In this document: one piece after another, positions 37,413-45,746 of the stretch
Numbering within the stretch: the stretch's first letter is position 1
How the letters are laid out: each line of letters opens with the position of its first letter
Assembly: GCF_900129265.1 (NCBI RefSeq)
Contig: NZ_FQVG01000006.1
Span: 16,633 to 80,632, forward strand
Reading direction: 5' to 3'
Length of the DNA stretch: 64,000 bases
From: Caloramator proteoclasticus DSM 10124
Lineage (GTDB): Bacteria > Bacillota > Clostridia > Clostridiales > Caloramatoraceae
Position numbers and translations under genes: made by a program
Notes under the pieces: generated by a model
Databases searched by the model: none
What the model saw: the letters and a program-made list of their open reading frames with translations, nothing else
What the model was told of the DNA's origin: nothing

Positions 37413-37440
37413 TTGACATTCCCCGTAAAAGTTATATAAT
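37413..37440 (+). promoter_or_regulatory. Consensus sigma-A promoter of speD
   Basis: TTGACA (37413-37418), 16-bp spacer, TATAAT (37435-37440). Both hexamers are perfect. It lies 39 bp before the speD start and just after the transporter operon. Confidence 0.85.
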
Positions 37441-37479
37441 TTTACTGAAAATATTAATTGAAAGGAATGGGGAGTTGAA

Positions 37480-38301
37480 TTGGAAAAAGGAAAGAACAAG
37501 CTAAAACTATACGGATTCAACAATTTAACAAAGACTTTGAGTTTCAACATTTACGACGTATGCTACACAAAGACGGAAGAGGACAGAAAAAAGTATATTG
37601 AATATATTGACGAGCAGTATAATTCAGAAAGACTTACCAAGATATTAACAAATGTTACAGAAATGATAGGTGCTTGCGTTTTAAACATTGCAAAGCAGGA
37701 CTATGACCCACAGGGAGCAAGTGTTACACTGCTTATCTCTGAAGAGGAGGTACCTCTTTATATACTTGATCCATCCTGTAATAGAGGTATATTAACTCCA
37801 ACAAGAGAAAACATTGTTGCTCACCTTGATAAGAGCCACGTTACTGTGCATACGTACCCAGAAACTCACCCCCAAAATGAGATAAGTACATTTAGAGTAG
37901 ATATTGATGTGTCAACTTGTGGACAAATATCGCCACTTAAGGCACTTAATTATCTGATAGATAGCTTTGATTCAGATATAATAACAATAGATTATAGAGT
38001 TAGAGGGTTTACAAGAGATATACATGGCCATAAGCTATATATTGATCACGACATAACATCAATCCAAGACTATATAGCACAGGAAACACTTGACAGATAC
38101 AACTTGATTGATATGAATATTTATCAATCAAATATATTCCATACAAAGATGATGGTAAGGGATATAAAGCTTGATAATTATCTGTTTGAAAAGTCAGAGA
38201 GTGAATTAAACGAACAGGAAAAGAAGGATATAACAGATAAATTAAAGAAAGAAATGACTGAAATTTTCTACGGAATAAACCTTCCAAATGTAACGAAGTA
38301 A
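37480..38301 (+). CDS. speD: S-adenosylmethionine decarboxylase proenzyme (E. coli-type)
   Basis: Makes decarboxylated AdoMet, the aminopropyl donor for spermidine. At 273 residues it matches the long enterobacterial class (about 264), not the short Bacillus/archaeal class. The self-cleavage site that generates the pyruvoyl group is [13 protein letters not shown] (Ser near residue 118), and [16 protein letters not shown] and [13 protein letters not shown] are intact. The start is TTG at 37480 with GGGGAG five bases upstream; no in-frame ATG occurs before residue 60, so TTG is required. No spermidine synthase gene is nearby. Its strong promoter suggests constitutive expression. Confidence 0.95.
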   Translation: MEKGKNKLKLYGFNNLTKTLSFNIYDVCYTKTEEDRKKYIEYIDEQYNSERLTKILTNVTEMIGACVLNIAKQDYDPQGASVTLLISEEEVPLYILDPSCNRGILTPTRENIVAHLDKSHVTVHTYPETHPQNEISTFRVDIDVSTCGQISPLKALNYLIDSFDSDIITIDYRVRGFTRDIHGHKLYIDHDITSIQDYIAQETLDRYNLIDMNIYQSNIFHTKMMVRDIKLDNYLFEKSESELNEQEKKDITDKLKKEMTEIFYGINLPNVTK

Positions 38302-38332
38302 AATATTTAGAAAATTTAATATTTAAAAGCTA

Positions 38333-38361
38333 TTGCATTAATTATTTCTTGCTGATATAAT
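38333..38361 (+). promoter_or_regulatory. Extended -10 promoter of ptsG
   Basis: TTGCAT (38333-38338), 17-bp spacer, TATAAT (38356-38361) preceded by TGA (extended -10). Confidence 0.75.
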
Positions 38362-38385
38362 TAATATTGCAAGTGAATAAAATAC

Positions 38386-38493
38386 TTTTACGTGTTACTG
38401 ATTCGATCAGGCATGAGTAAAAGGTATGGAAAATTAGGTTCATCCATTTGGGTGTCTAGTTTGTTGTACCTTTACTCATGCCTTTAATATTTT
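38386..38493 (+). promoter_or_regulatory. GlcT-type RAT antiterminator target and terminator of ptsG
   Basis: The segment TACGTGTTACTGATTCGATC followed by AGGCATGAGT matches, from memory, the ribonucleic antiterminator target of BglG/GlcT proteins ahead of ptsG. It overlaps the left arm of a terminator: AGGCATGAGTAAAAGGTA (38409-38426) pairs with TACCTTTACTCATGCCT (38467-38483), followed by TTAATATTTTATTTT. Binding of dephosphorylated-EII-controlled GlcT should expose ptsG to transcription when glucose is present. The glcT gene itself is not in the window. Confidence 0.9.
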
Positions 38494-38541
38494 ATTTTAA
38501 TTATAAAAATAAATAAAAAGCTCATTAGGAGGGGAAAGTTT

Positions 38542-40071
38542 ATGTCAACAAAAAAAGCATTTGGTGTCCTACAAAAAATAGGTAAAGCCCTAATGCTACC
38601 AGTTGCTCTACTTCCAGCAGCAGGTATACTACTTGCATTAGGTAATATGTTCCAAAACCAAGCATTCTTAGAAAAGGCACCTGCCTTTGGATCAGCAAGT
38701 GTACAAGCTATTGCAAGGGTTATGGAACAATCAGGAGGTATTATTTTTGGTAATCTACCACTTATCTTCGCAGTAGGTGTTGCAGTAGGTCTTGCAGGAG
38801 GAGAAGGTGTTGCAGGGCTTGCGGCAATAGTTGGTTTCTTAATAATGAATGTTACTATGGGAATAGTAGCAGGTGTAACACCAGCACACATAGGAAAGAG
38901 CCCAGCTTATGCAAATGTTCTTGGTGTTCCAACACTTCAAACTGGTGTGTTTGGTGGTATTATAGTAGGTTTAGTTGCTTATGCACTATATGAAAAGTAC
39001 TATACAATAGAACTACCACCATTCTTAGGATTCTTTGCAGGAAAGAGATTCGTTCCAATTGTAACAGCAGCAGCATCAATAATATTAGGACTTGTAATGG
39101 TTGTTGTATGGCCTCCAATTCAAAATGGACTTAACGCATTCTCAAGCTCAATGATTGATACAAATAAGACTATAGCAGCATTTATATTTGGAGTTATAGA
39201 AAGAGCACTTATTCCATTTGGATTACATCACATATTCTATAATCCATTCTGGTATCAATTTGGTGAATATACAGCAAAAACAGGACAACTTGCAGGTCAA
39301 GTTGTTAGAGGTGACCAAGCAATATTCTTCCAACAACTTAAGGATGGAGTTCCATTTACAGCAGGTACATTTATGACAGGTAAGTTCCCATTTATGATGT
39401 TTGGTCTTCCAGCAGCAGCTCTTGCTATGTATCACGAAGCAAGACCAGAAAAGAAGAAGGTTGTTGCAGGTATTATGGCATCAGCAGCACTTACTTCATT
39501 CTTAACAGGTATAACAGAACCAATCGAATTTACATTCCTATTCGTAGCACCAGCATTATATGCTGTACACTGTGTGTTTGCAGGACTTTCATTTATGATA
39601 ATGCACATATTAAATGTTAAGATAGGTATGACATTCTCAGGTGGTATAATTGACTTTATACTATTTGGTGTAATACCAAATAGAACTTCTTGGTGGCTTG
39701 TAATACCAGTAGGTTTAGTATTCTCAGTAATCTACTACTTTGGATTTAGATTTGCAATAAGAACATTTAATCTAAAGACTCCTGGTAGAGAAGATGAGGA
39801 AGTTGAAGGAGCAACAGAAGCGGCAGCTACAAATTCAACACTTGCAGCAAATGTTTTAGAAGCTCTTGGAGGAAAGGAAAACATTAAGTACCTTGATGCT
39901 TGTATAACAAGACTTAGAGTAAATGTAGTTGATCCTAAGAAGGTAAATAAGGATAGATTAAAGCAACTTGGTGCTGCAGGAGTAGTTGAAGTTGGCGATG
40001 GTATCCAAGCTATATTTGGACCAAAGTCAGACAACATTAAGAGTGAAATAAAGAAGATAGCAGGTATATGA
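38542..40071 (+). CDS. ptsG: PTS glucose-specific transporter, EIICB
   Basis: Glucose uptake with phosphorylation at the membrane. The 509 residues hold the EIIC membrane domain (about 1-410, start [22 protein letters not shown], with GITEPIEF sugar-binding motif) and a C-terminal EIIB domain whose phosphorylated Cys is in [11 protein letters not shown] (near residue 451). There is no EIIA domain, so a separate EIIA-Glc is needed. The GlcT-type target upstream supports glucose over other sugars. The ATG has AGGAGGGG upstream. A strong terminator follows. Confidence 0.96.
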   Translation: MSTKKAFGVLQKIGKALMLPVALLPAAGILLALGNMFQNQAFLEKAPAFGSASVQAIARVMEQSGGIIFGNLPLIFAVGVAVGLAGGEGVAGLAAIVGFLIMNVTMGIVAGVTPAHIGKSPAYANVLGVPTLQTGVFGGIIVGLVAYALYEKYYTIELPPFLGFFAGKRFVPIVTAAASIILGLVMVVVWPPIQNGLNAFSSSMIDTNKTIAAFIFGVIERALIPFGLHHIFYNPFWYQFGEYTAKTGQLAGQVVRGDQAIFFQQLKDGVPFTAGTFMTGKFPFMMFGLPAAALAMYHEARPEKKKVVAGIMASAALTSFLTGITEPIEFTFLFVAPALYAVHCVFAGLSFMIMHILNVKIGMTFSGGIIDFILFGVIPNRTSWWLVIPVGLVFSVIYYFGFRFAIRTFNLKTPGREDEEVEGATEAAATNSTLAANVLEALGGKENIKYLDACITRLRVNVVDPKKVNKDRLKQLGAAGVVEVGDGIQAIFGPKSDNIKSEIKKIAGI

Positions 40072-40072
40072 T

Positions 40073-40112
40073 AAAATAGAGGCTTGGTTTTTAAACCAAG
40101 CCTCTATTTTAT
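40073..40112 (+). terminator. Terminator after ptsG
   Basis: An 18-bp stem (40073-40090 with 40093-40110; core GAGGCTTGG/CCAAGCCTC), 2-base centre, followed by ATATTTTATT. Confidence 0.9.
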
Positions 40113-40145
40113 ATTTTATTACTATTTTTTACAAACTCTGTTTTA

Positions 40146-40356
40146 GACACATAAAAGGATTTCAAAAAGGCTCTTTCATAATCTTTAGCAATTCTTGGCT
40201 TTTCGGCTTTGAAAAAGTCCGTAATTCGGCACAGGAAGTGCCGAGCCGAGCGGCCATCAGGACGATGGCATCGCGAGGGTAGGACTTTTCAAACAAAGAA
40301 AAGCCTTAGAATTGCTTGGCGAAATGAACGTAAGCCAAAGAAATCCTTTATGTGTC
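40146..40356 (+). repeat. Structured intergenic repeat, copy 2
   Basis: A 211-bp member of the repeat family, on the plus strand between convergent ptsG and the alanine symporter gene. Ends are GACACATAAAAGGATTTC and GAAATCCTTTATGTGTC; relative to copies 1 and 3 both ends changed together (GCCCC/GGGGC to GACAC/GTGTC), keeping the pairing. Inner arm AGCAATTCT/AGAATTGCT also differs jointly from AAATCT/AGATTT in the others. Apical hairpins CGGCAC/GTGCCG and GCCATC/GATGGC. Bases TA flank both ends. Confidence 0.88.
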
Positions 40357-40363
40357 TAATAAA

Positions 40364-40389
40364 AAAGTCTTGGTTAAAACCAAGCCTTT
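40364..40389 (-). terminator. Terminator of the alanine symporter gene
   Basis: Minus strand: GGCTTGGTT, loop, AACCAAGAC, then seven T. The stem has one mismatch and is almost the same sequence as the ptsG terminator stem on the other side of the repeat. Confidence 0.75.
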
Positions 40390-40393
40390 TATT

Positions 40394-41794
40394 TTACTCT
40401 TCCCAACAGTCTGCGTTCTTCAATCCCTCTATATTTCTTGCCTTAAACTTAGGATCAAATCCTTCTTCCCTTTGCTTTTCATAATCCTTTAAAACCTTAA
40501 ATGCAACATTTCCAAGAAGAAGTATTGCAATTATATTTAATATAGCCATAAGTCCCATAAACAGGTCTGCTAAATCCCATACTATTTGAAGTGAAGCAAT
40601 TGAGCCCCACATAACCATTGCTACAACAAGTAATCTATATATATTTAAATAAGTCTTGCTTGGTTTAATGAATTCAATGTTTGTCTCACCATAGTAGTAG
40701 TTTCCTATAACTGAACTGTAGGCAAATAGGAATATGCATATTGCTATAAATATACTTCCCCAAGAACCAACGTGATGAACAAGGGCGTTTTGAGTAAGTT
40801 GTATACCTGTAACATCTGGATTTGTATATTCACCAGATGTTAATACTATAAATGCTGTTGCACTACAAATTAATAGTGTATCTGTAAATACGCTAAGTGT
40901 TTGAATAAGTCCTTGTTTTGCAGGATGTGATGTGTGGGCTGTTGCTGCTGCATTTGGTGCACTTCCCATACCAGCTTCGTTTGAGAAAAGACCTCTCTTT
41001 ATACCCATCATTATTGCAGCACCTATACCACCACCAACTGCTTGTTTTACTCCAAAGGCACCTTCAAAAATCATCTTAAATACTGAAGGGATTAATGTTA
41101 TATTCTTTAAAACTATAAATAGTGCAACCGTAACATAGGCTATTGCCATAACAGGAACGATTGCTTCTGCTGTTTTTGCAATTCTCTTAACTCCACCAAA
41201 TATAATTATTGCTGTTATAAAGGCTATTACAGCACCTGTTATATAAGTTTTTATTCCAAATGCTTTTTGGAAGGCTTGAGAAATTGTGTTTGCTTGAACA
41301 GAATTAAATACAAGCCCGAAACATATTGTTATAAGGATTGAAAAAAGTATTCCCATCCATCTTTGACCTAAGGCTCTTTCCATATAGTAGGCAGGGCCTC
41401 CGCGATAGTTTTCACCATCTTTAACTTTATAAACTTGTGCGAGTGTGCTTTCAACAAAGCTTGATGCACCACCAATTATAGCTATAACCCACATCCAAAA
41501 TATAGCACCAGGACCTCCAACGGTTATTGCTGTTGCAACGCCCGCAAGGTTTCCTGTTCCAACACGGGATGCGGTACTTATACAGAAGGCTTGAAAGGAT
41601 GAAATATGGCTTGTCCCCTTTGCACTGCCTGTTCCTTCTGTTAGAAGTTTAAACATCTCCTTGAAGTATCTTAGCTGAACAAATCTTGTTCTGAAGGAAA
41701 AATAAAGTCCGGCTGCAATTAATAGTGCAATTATAATATAAGACCAAAGAATGTTGTTTGCATTGTTGATGAAATTGGATATTAATTGACTCAT
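40394..41794 (-). CDS. Sodium:alanine symporter family protein
   Basis: A 466-residue APC-superfamily (AGCS) sodium or proton-coupled amino-acid carrier with about ten hydrophobic helices. Signatures are YFSFRTRFVQLRYF at the start, STASRVGTGNLAGVATAITVGGPGAIFWMW, ENYRGGPAYYMERALG and KRGLFSNEAGMGSAPNAAATAH. Substrate is probably alanine and/or glycine, by family. The ATG has GGAGGTG upstream. It is a single gene, convergent with ptsG across the repeat. Confidence 0.93.
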   Translation of the reverse strand: MSQLISNFINNANNILWSYIIIALLIAAGLYFSFRTRFVQLRYFKEMFKLLTEGTGSAKGTSHISSFQAFCISTASRVGTGNLAGVATAITVGGPGAIFWMWVIAIIGGASSFVESTLAQVYKVKDGENYRGGPAYYMERALGQRWMGILFSILITICFGLVFNSVQANTISQAFQKAFGIKTYITGAVIAFITAIIIFGGVKRIAKTAEAIVPVMAIAYVTVALFIVLKNITLIPSVFKMIFEGAFGVKQAVGGGIGAAIMMGIKRGLFSNEAGMGSAPNAAATAHTSHPAKQGLIQTLSVFTDTLLICSATAFIVLTSGEYTNPDVTGIQLTQNALVHHVGSWGSIFIAICIFLFAYSSVIGNYYYGETNIEFIKPSKTYLNIYRLLVVAMVMWGSIASLQIVWDLADLFMGLMAILNIIAILLLGNVAFKVLKDYEKQREEGFDPKFKARNIEGLKNADCWEE

Positions 41795-41907
41795 ACTGCA
41801 CCTCCAATTTTTAATTTTAACAAAATTGTATCAGATTCGACTTAATTAGTCAATTGAAAGAAAATTACAAAAATATGTGGTATAATAAAAAGAAAGGGGG
41901 GCTTTGT

Positions 41908-43305
41908 ATGAAGATTAAATTCTGTGGTGCAGCAGGACAAGTTACAGGTTCTTGCTACCTAATTGAAACAAACAAGAGAAAATTTTTAGTTGATTGTGGA
42001 ATGTTTCAGGGAAATGTATTTGATTTAAACTATGAACCATTTCCCTTTAATCCAAAGGATGTTGATTTTGTAATTCTAACTCACGCCCATATAGACCATT
42101 CAGGAAGACTTCCTATGCTTTATAAGCAAGGCTTTAGGGGAACTGTGTATGCAACATCTGCAACCTGTGATTTGGTAAATATAATGCTTAAGGATAGTGG
42201 TCATATTCAGGAGTTTGAAGCAAAATGGAGGACTAAAAAGAGATTAAGAAAGGGGCTTGACCCGGTTGAGCCTTTATATACGGTTGAAGATGCACTTGTT
42301 GTTAATGATTATCTCTATAGGGCATCATATAATAAGTGGGTTACAATTGATAAAAACATAGAGTTTATGTTTAAAGATGCTGGGCATCTTTTAGGCTCTG
42401 CAATAGTAGTTATAAAGATAAAGGAAAATAAAAGGGAGAATATTATAACCTTCAGTGGAGATTTAGGTAACATTGATATTCCAATAATAAAAAACTATGA
42501 GTATATAGATTATACAGATTATCTTGTAATTGAATCAACATATGGAAACAGATTTCACGAATCAAGGGCAGAAGAGGCAAAATCCCTATATGATATAATA
42601 ATAAATACTGTTAAAGCAGGGGGAAATGTAATAATACCTGCCTTTTCAGTTGGAAGGACACAGGAGGTTTTATACATTTTAAATCAATACATTGATATCG
42701 AAAAAAAGGAAGAACTAAAAAATATAGAGTTTTATCTTGATAGTCCTCTTGCAAGGGAGGCACTTGAGATATTTGAGAAGCATAAGGAATGCTATGATGA
42801 AGAGGCATTAAATTTATTATCTAAAGATATAGATGTTCTTCACTTTGACAATCTTTATATTGTACAAACAGCTGAGGAATCCCAAGCATTAAATGAGAAG
42901 CAGGGGGTAGTTATAATTTCTGCAAGTGGTATGTGTGAAGCAGGTAGAATAAAGCACCATTTAAAACATAATATATGGAAAAAGAACACCTCTATAATAT
43001 TTGTTGGTTATCAGGCTGAGGGAACATTAGGTAGAAGAATATTAGATGGAGAGAAAAGGGTAAAAATATTTGGGGAAGAAATGGTTGTAAATGCCAACAT
43101 ATACAGCATTCCTTCGTTATCAGGGCACGCAGATTTAGGAGGACTTTTGAATTGGGTAAAGAACATTAAAAATGGTGTTTTTAAGAAAATATTTGTAACC
43201 CACGGTGAAGAGGAGGCATCTAAAAATTTAAAGGAGGAACTTGAGAGGTTTGTTCAATGCAAAGTTGAAATACCTAAGCTGTATGATGAATTTATAATTG
43301 ATTGA
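41908..43305 (+). CDS. Metallo-beta-lactamase/beta-CASP ribonuclease-like protein
   Basis: About 465 residues. MBL domain with metal motif THAHIDHSG near residue 56, GDLGN-type Asp and a beta-CASP insert; the C-terminal RMMBL motif is SGHADLGGLLNW, and GVVIISASGMCEAGRIKHHL is diagnostic of the YSH1/CPSF-73-like group. Related proteins cut or trim RNA. It is not RNase J, which has a different C-terminus. The ATG at 41908 has AAAGGGGGG upstream; the longer frame from 41854 lacks a ribosome site. The -35 box of the asnS promoter overlaps its stop codon. Confidence 0.9.
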   Translation: MKIKFCGAAGQVTGSCYLIETNKRKFLVDCGMFQGNVFDLNYEPFPFNPKDVDFVILTHAHIDHSGRLPMLYKQGFRGTVYATSATCDLVNIMLKDSGHIQEFEAKWRTKKRLRKGLDPVEPLYTVEDALVVNDYLYRASYNKWVTIDKNIEFMFKDAGHLLGSAIVVIKIKENKRENIITFSGDLGNIDIPIIKNYEYIDYTDYLVIESTYGNRFHESRAEEAKSLYDIIINTVKAGGNVIIPAFSVGRTQEVLYILNQYIDIEKKEELKNIEFYLDSPLAREALEIFEKHKECYDEEALNLLSKDIDVLHFDNLYIVQTAEESQALNEKQGVVIISASGMCEAGRIKHHLKHNIWKKNTSIIFVGYQAEGTLGRRILDGEKRVKIFGEEMVVNANIYSIPSLSGHADLGGLLNWVKNIKNGVFKKIFVTHGEEEASKNLKEELERFVQCKVEIPKLYDEFIID

Positions 43306-43330
43306 CAAATGAAATTATTAATAATATAAT
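43302..43330 (+). promoter_or_regulatory. Consensus promoter of the asnS transcript
   Basis: TTGACA (43302-43307), 17-bp spacer, TATAAT (43325-43330), both perfect. The -35 hexamer contains the stop codon of the preceding nuclease gene. Confidence 0.88.
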
Positions 43331-43341
43331 TTTTATAATAA

Positions 43342-43582
43342 GATGATAAAGACTGTGAAGGGAAGAGTAGGCTTAAGAGAAGGTTAAAGCGAGCCAGTGG
43401 TGGTGGAAGACTGGTACTGGACTTAGGCTGAAGAACATCCTGGAGTCTCTTACCGAAATCCTTTGAGAGTAGACTAAGACGTCTGTGGAGCGTTATATCC
43501 ACAAAGAGGTGGCCTTTTAGGCAATTTGGGTGGTACCGCGAAGATTGGCTCTTCGTCCCATTATGGGATGAAGAGCTTTTTA
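43342..43582 (+). promoter_or_regulatory. T-box leader, asparagine specifier (AAC)
   Basis: Stem I with specifier region GAAGAACATCCTGGAGT (AAC at 43434-43436), T-box antiterminator bulge TTGGGTGGTACCGCG (43528-43541), then terminator GGCTCTTCGTCCCA/TGGGATGAAGAGC and TTTTT. It lies upstream of asnS, so the specifier and the gene agree. Confidence 0.96.
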
Positions 43583-43634
43583 TATGTAAATAATGAGTTA
43601 TTATAATAAACATAAAAATAAAAGGAGGTAGCCT

Positions 43635-45026
43635 ATGCAAACAGTAGAAGTAAAGCAACTCTATAGAGAGAGTGAAAAATATTTAAACCAAGATGTTAGA
43701 GTATCTGGTTGGGTTAGGACTGTGAGATCATCAAAGGCCTTTGGATTTATTGAATTAAATGACGGTACCTTTTTCAAGAACCTTCAAATAGTTTTTGATG
43801 AAAAGCTTGAAAACTTTAAGGAAGTTGAGAAGCTTCCAATAAGTTCATCTATAACTGTAGAAGGAAAGTTAGTTGAAACTCCAGGGGCAAAACAGCCCTT
43901 TGAGGTTCAAGCAACCAAGATTATAATAGAGGGTATGTCAAGTTCAGATTATCCACTACAAAAAAAGAGACATACATTTGAGTATTTAAGAACAATAGCA
44001 CACCTAAGGCCAAGAAGTAATACCTTCTCTGCTGTATTTAGAGTACGTTCTGTTGCAGCCTTTGCTATACACAAGTTCTTCCAAGAAAGAGGATTTGTTT
44101 ATGTAAATACACCAATCATCACAGGAAGTGACTGTGAAGGTGCTGGTGAGATGTTTAGAGTAACAACATTAGATTTAAACAATATTCCAAGAAAAGAGGA
44201 TGGAAGCATAGATTTTTCAGAGGATTTCTTTGGAAGAGAAGCAAACCTTACAGTTAGTGGTCAGCTTGAGGCAGAAATATTTGCCCTTGCATATAAAAAG
44301 GTATATACGTTTGGACCAACCTTTAGAGCAGAAAATTCAAATACAGCAAGACACGCTTCAGAGTTCTGGATGATAGAGCCTGAAATGGCCTTTGCTGACT
44401 TGAATGATTATATGGATACAGCAGAGGATATGGTTAAGTATATAATAAGCTATGTGCTTGAAAATGCACCAGAGGAAATGGAATTTTTCAATAATTTCAT
44501 AGACAATACACTATTGGATAGATTAAACAATGTGTTAAATTCAGAGTTTGCAAGAATAACATATACAGAAGCTATTGACCTTTTAAAGAAATCAGGTAAA
44601 GAATTTCAATATCCTGTTGAGTGGGGATGTGACCTACAAACAGAACACGAAAGATATATAACAGAAGAAATATTTAAAAAGCCTGTGTTTGTAACTAACT
44701 ATCCAAAGGATATAAAGGCCTTTTATATGAGATTAAATGACGACGGTAAGACTGTTGCAGCGGCAGACCTTTTAGTTCCTGGTGTAGGAGAAATAATAGG
44801 TGGTAGCCAAAGAGAAGAACGATATGATGTTTTAGTTAGAAGAATTGAAGAGCTTGGAATGAGAAAAGAAGACTATTGGTGGTATTTAGAGCTTAGAAAA
44901 TATGGAGAAACAAAGCACGCGGGATATGGTCTTGGATTTGAAAGAATGATTATGTATTTAACAGGAATGGGCAATATTAGAGATGTTATACCATTCCCAA
45001 GAACACCAGGAAATTGTGAGTTCTAA
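43635..45026 (+). CDS. asnS: Asparaginyl-tRNA synthetase
   Basis: Class IIb synthetase that charges tRNA-Asn. The 463 residues have an N-terminal OB-fold anticodon domain ([24 protein letters not shown]) and a catalytic domain with motif 2 ([24 protein letters not shown]) and motif 3 ([28 protein letters not shown]). AsnRS rather than AspRS is indicated by the motif-2 [13 protein letters not shown] pattern and the matching Asn T-box. The presence of asnS suggests direct charging rather than relying only on GatCAB. The ATG has AAAGGAGG upstream. Confidence 0.97.
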   Translation: MQTVEVKQLYRESEKYLNQDVRVSGWVRTVRSSKAFGFIELNDGTFFKNLQIVFDEKLENFKEVEKLPISSSITVEGKLVETPGAKQPFEVQATKIIIEGMSSSDYPLQKKRHTFEYLRTIAHLRPRSNTFSAVFRVRSVAAFAIHKFFQERGFVYVNTPIITGSDCEGAGEMFRVTTLDLNNIPRKEDGSIDFSEDFFGREANLTVSGQLEAEIFALAYKKVYTFGPTFRAENSNTARHASEFWMIEPEMAFADLNDYMDTAEDMVKYIISYVLENAPEEMEFFNNFIDNTLLDRLNNVLNSEFARITYTEAIDLLKKSGKEFQYPVEWGCDLQTEHERYITEEIFKKPVFVTNYPKDIKAFYMRLNDDGKTVAAADLLVPGVGEIIGGSQREERYDVLVRRIEELGMRKEDYWWYLELRKYGETKHAGYGLGFERMIMYLTGMGNIRDVIPFPRTPGNCEF

Positions 45027-45028
45027 TA

Positions 45029-45057
45029 TTGAAATAGAAATGAATATGTATTATAAT
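45029..45057 (+). promoter_or_regulatory. Promoter of the ECF-transporter leader
   Basis: TTGAAA (45029-45034), 17-bp spacer, TATAAT (45052-45057). The transcript would start near 45064, exactly at the first hairpin of the leader. Confidence 0.8.
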
Positions 45058-45063
45058 ATATAA

Positions 45064-45146
45064 GAAGTCACGAAGGCTTCATAAGCGTTTCTTTATTAAT
45101 AACATTAGCTTACCACGAAGGTAGGGCGTTTTGCTCTACCTTTTTT
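45064..45146 (+). promoter_or_regulatory. Unassigned structured leader (riboswitch candidate) with terminator
   Basis: Hairpin A: GAAGTC (45064-45069), loop ACGAA, GGCTTC (45075-45080). Hairpin B: CTTACC (45109-45114), loop ACGAA, GGTAGG (45120-45125). Terminator: GGTAGGGC (45120-45127) with GCTCTACC (45133-45140) and TTTTTT. The right arm of hairpin B is the left arm of the terminator, so the two exclude each other, as in an ON switch. I could not match it to a known riboswitch class. The regulated gene is the ECF S component at 45203. Confidence 0.65.
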
Positions 45147-45202
45147 ATTTTTAATGGCAGCCATATCACATATAACTTATTCCAATTTAAAGGAGGGTTC
45201 TT

Positions 45203-45712
45203 ATGTCAAAAATAAAAAATTTAGTACTTGCAGCTTTATTTTTGGCACTTGGTCTTCTTATACCAAGTATATTTCATATGAGTGGTCTTCCAGGTAATGT
45301 ATTCTTACCAATGCACATACCAGTTCTACTTTGTGGGTTTATATTAGGAGAAAAATATGGTGCACTTATTGGATTTGTTACTCCATTTTTAAGTTCTATA
45401 CTAACTGGTATGCCACCTATTTATCCGGTTGCAGTTGCTATGGCCTTTGAGCTTGCAACCTATGGATTTATATCAGGATATTTATACAAAAAGATAAGGG
45501 TAAATTTATTTGTATCATTGATTTCTGCTATGCTTCTTGGAAGAATAGTTTCTGGTGCTGCAAATTATATTCTTTTAACATCAATGGGAAAAAAGTATGT
45601 TCTAAATATGTTCATAACTGCATCCTTTGTAAAATGTATTTGGGGAATTATTATACAGTTTATTGTAATTCCTTTTGTTGTGAAAATGATTGAAAAGTAT
45701 AATCTTGTATAA
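45203..45712 (+). CDS. ECF transporter S component (substrate unresolved)
   Basis: A 169-residue membrane protein with about five or six hydrophobic helices. The pattern PMHIPVLLCGFILGEKYGALIGFVTPFLSS...GMPP...AMAFELATYGFISG is typical of small-molecule-binding S components of energy-coupling-factor vitamin transporters; it would use shared EcfA/A'/T subunits encoded elsewhere. Pantothenate-, corrinoid-precursor- or niacin-type S components look similar, so the ligand is open. The leader upstream probably senses that ligand. The ATG has AAAGGAGGG upstream; a strong bidirectional terminator follows. Confidence 0.85.
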   Translation: MSKIKNLVLAALFLALGLLIPSIFHMSGLPGNVFLPMHIPVLLCGFILGEKYGALIGFVTPFLSSILTGMPPIYPVAVAMAFELATYGFISGYLYKKIRVNLFVSLISAMLLGRIVSGAANYILLTSMGKKYVLNMFITASFVKCIWGIIIQFIVIPFVVKMIEKYNLV

Positions 45713-45746
45713 AAATAAGGGAGCTATATTTGCTCCCTTATTTTTT
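45711..45746. terminator. Bidirectional terminator between ECF S component and DUF3842 gene
   Basis: A 14-bp stem (45711-45724 with 45732-45745; core TAAGGGAGC/GCTCCCTTA) flanked by A- and T-runs, serving both convergent genes. Confidence 0.88.

Noticed and set aside
45064..45146. Assignment of the ECF leader as guanidine-II (mini-ykkC)
   Set aside because: Loops are ACGAA (five bases closed by C-G), not the four-base ACGR of that class, and the regulated gene is not a guanidine exporter type. Kept as unassigned.
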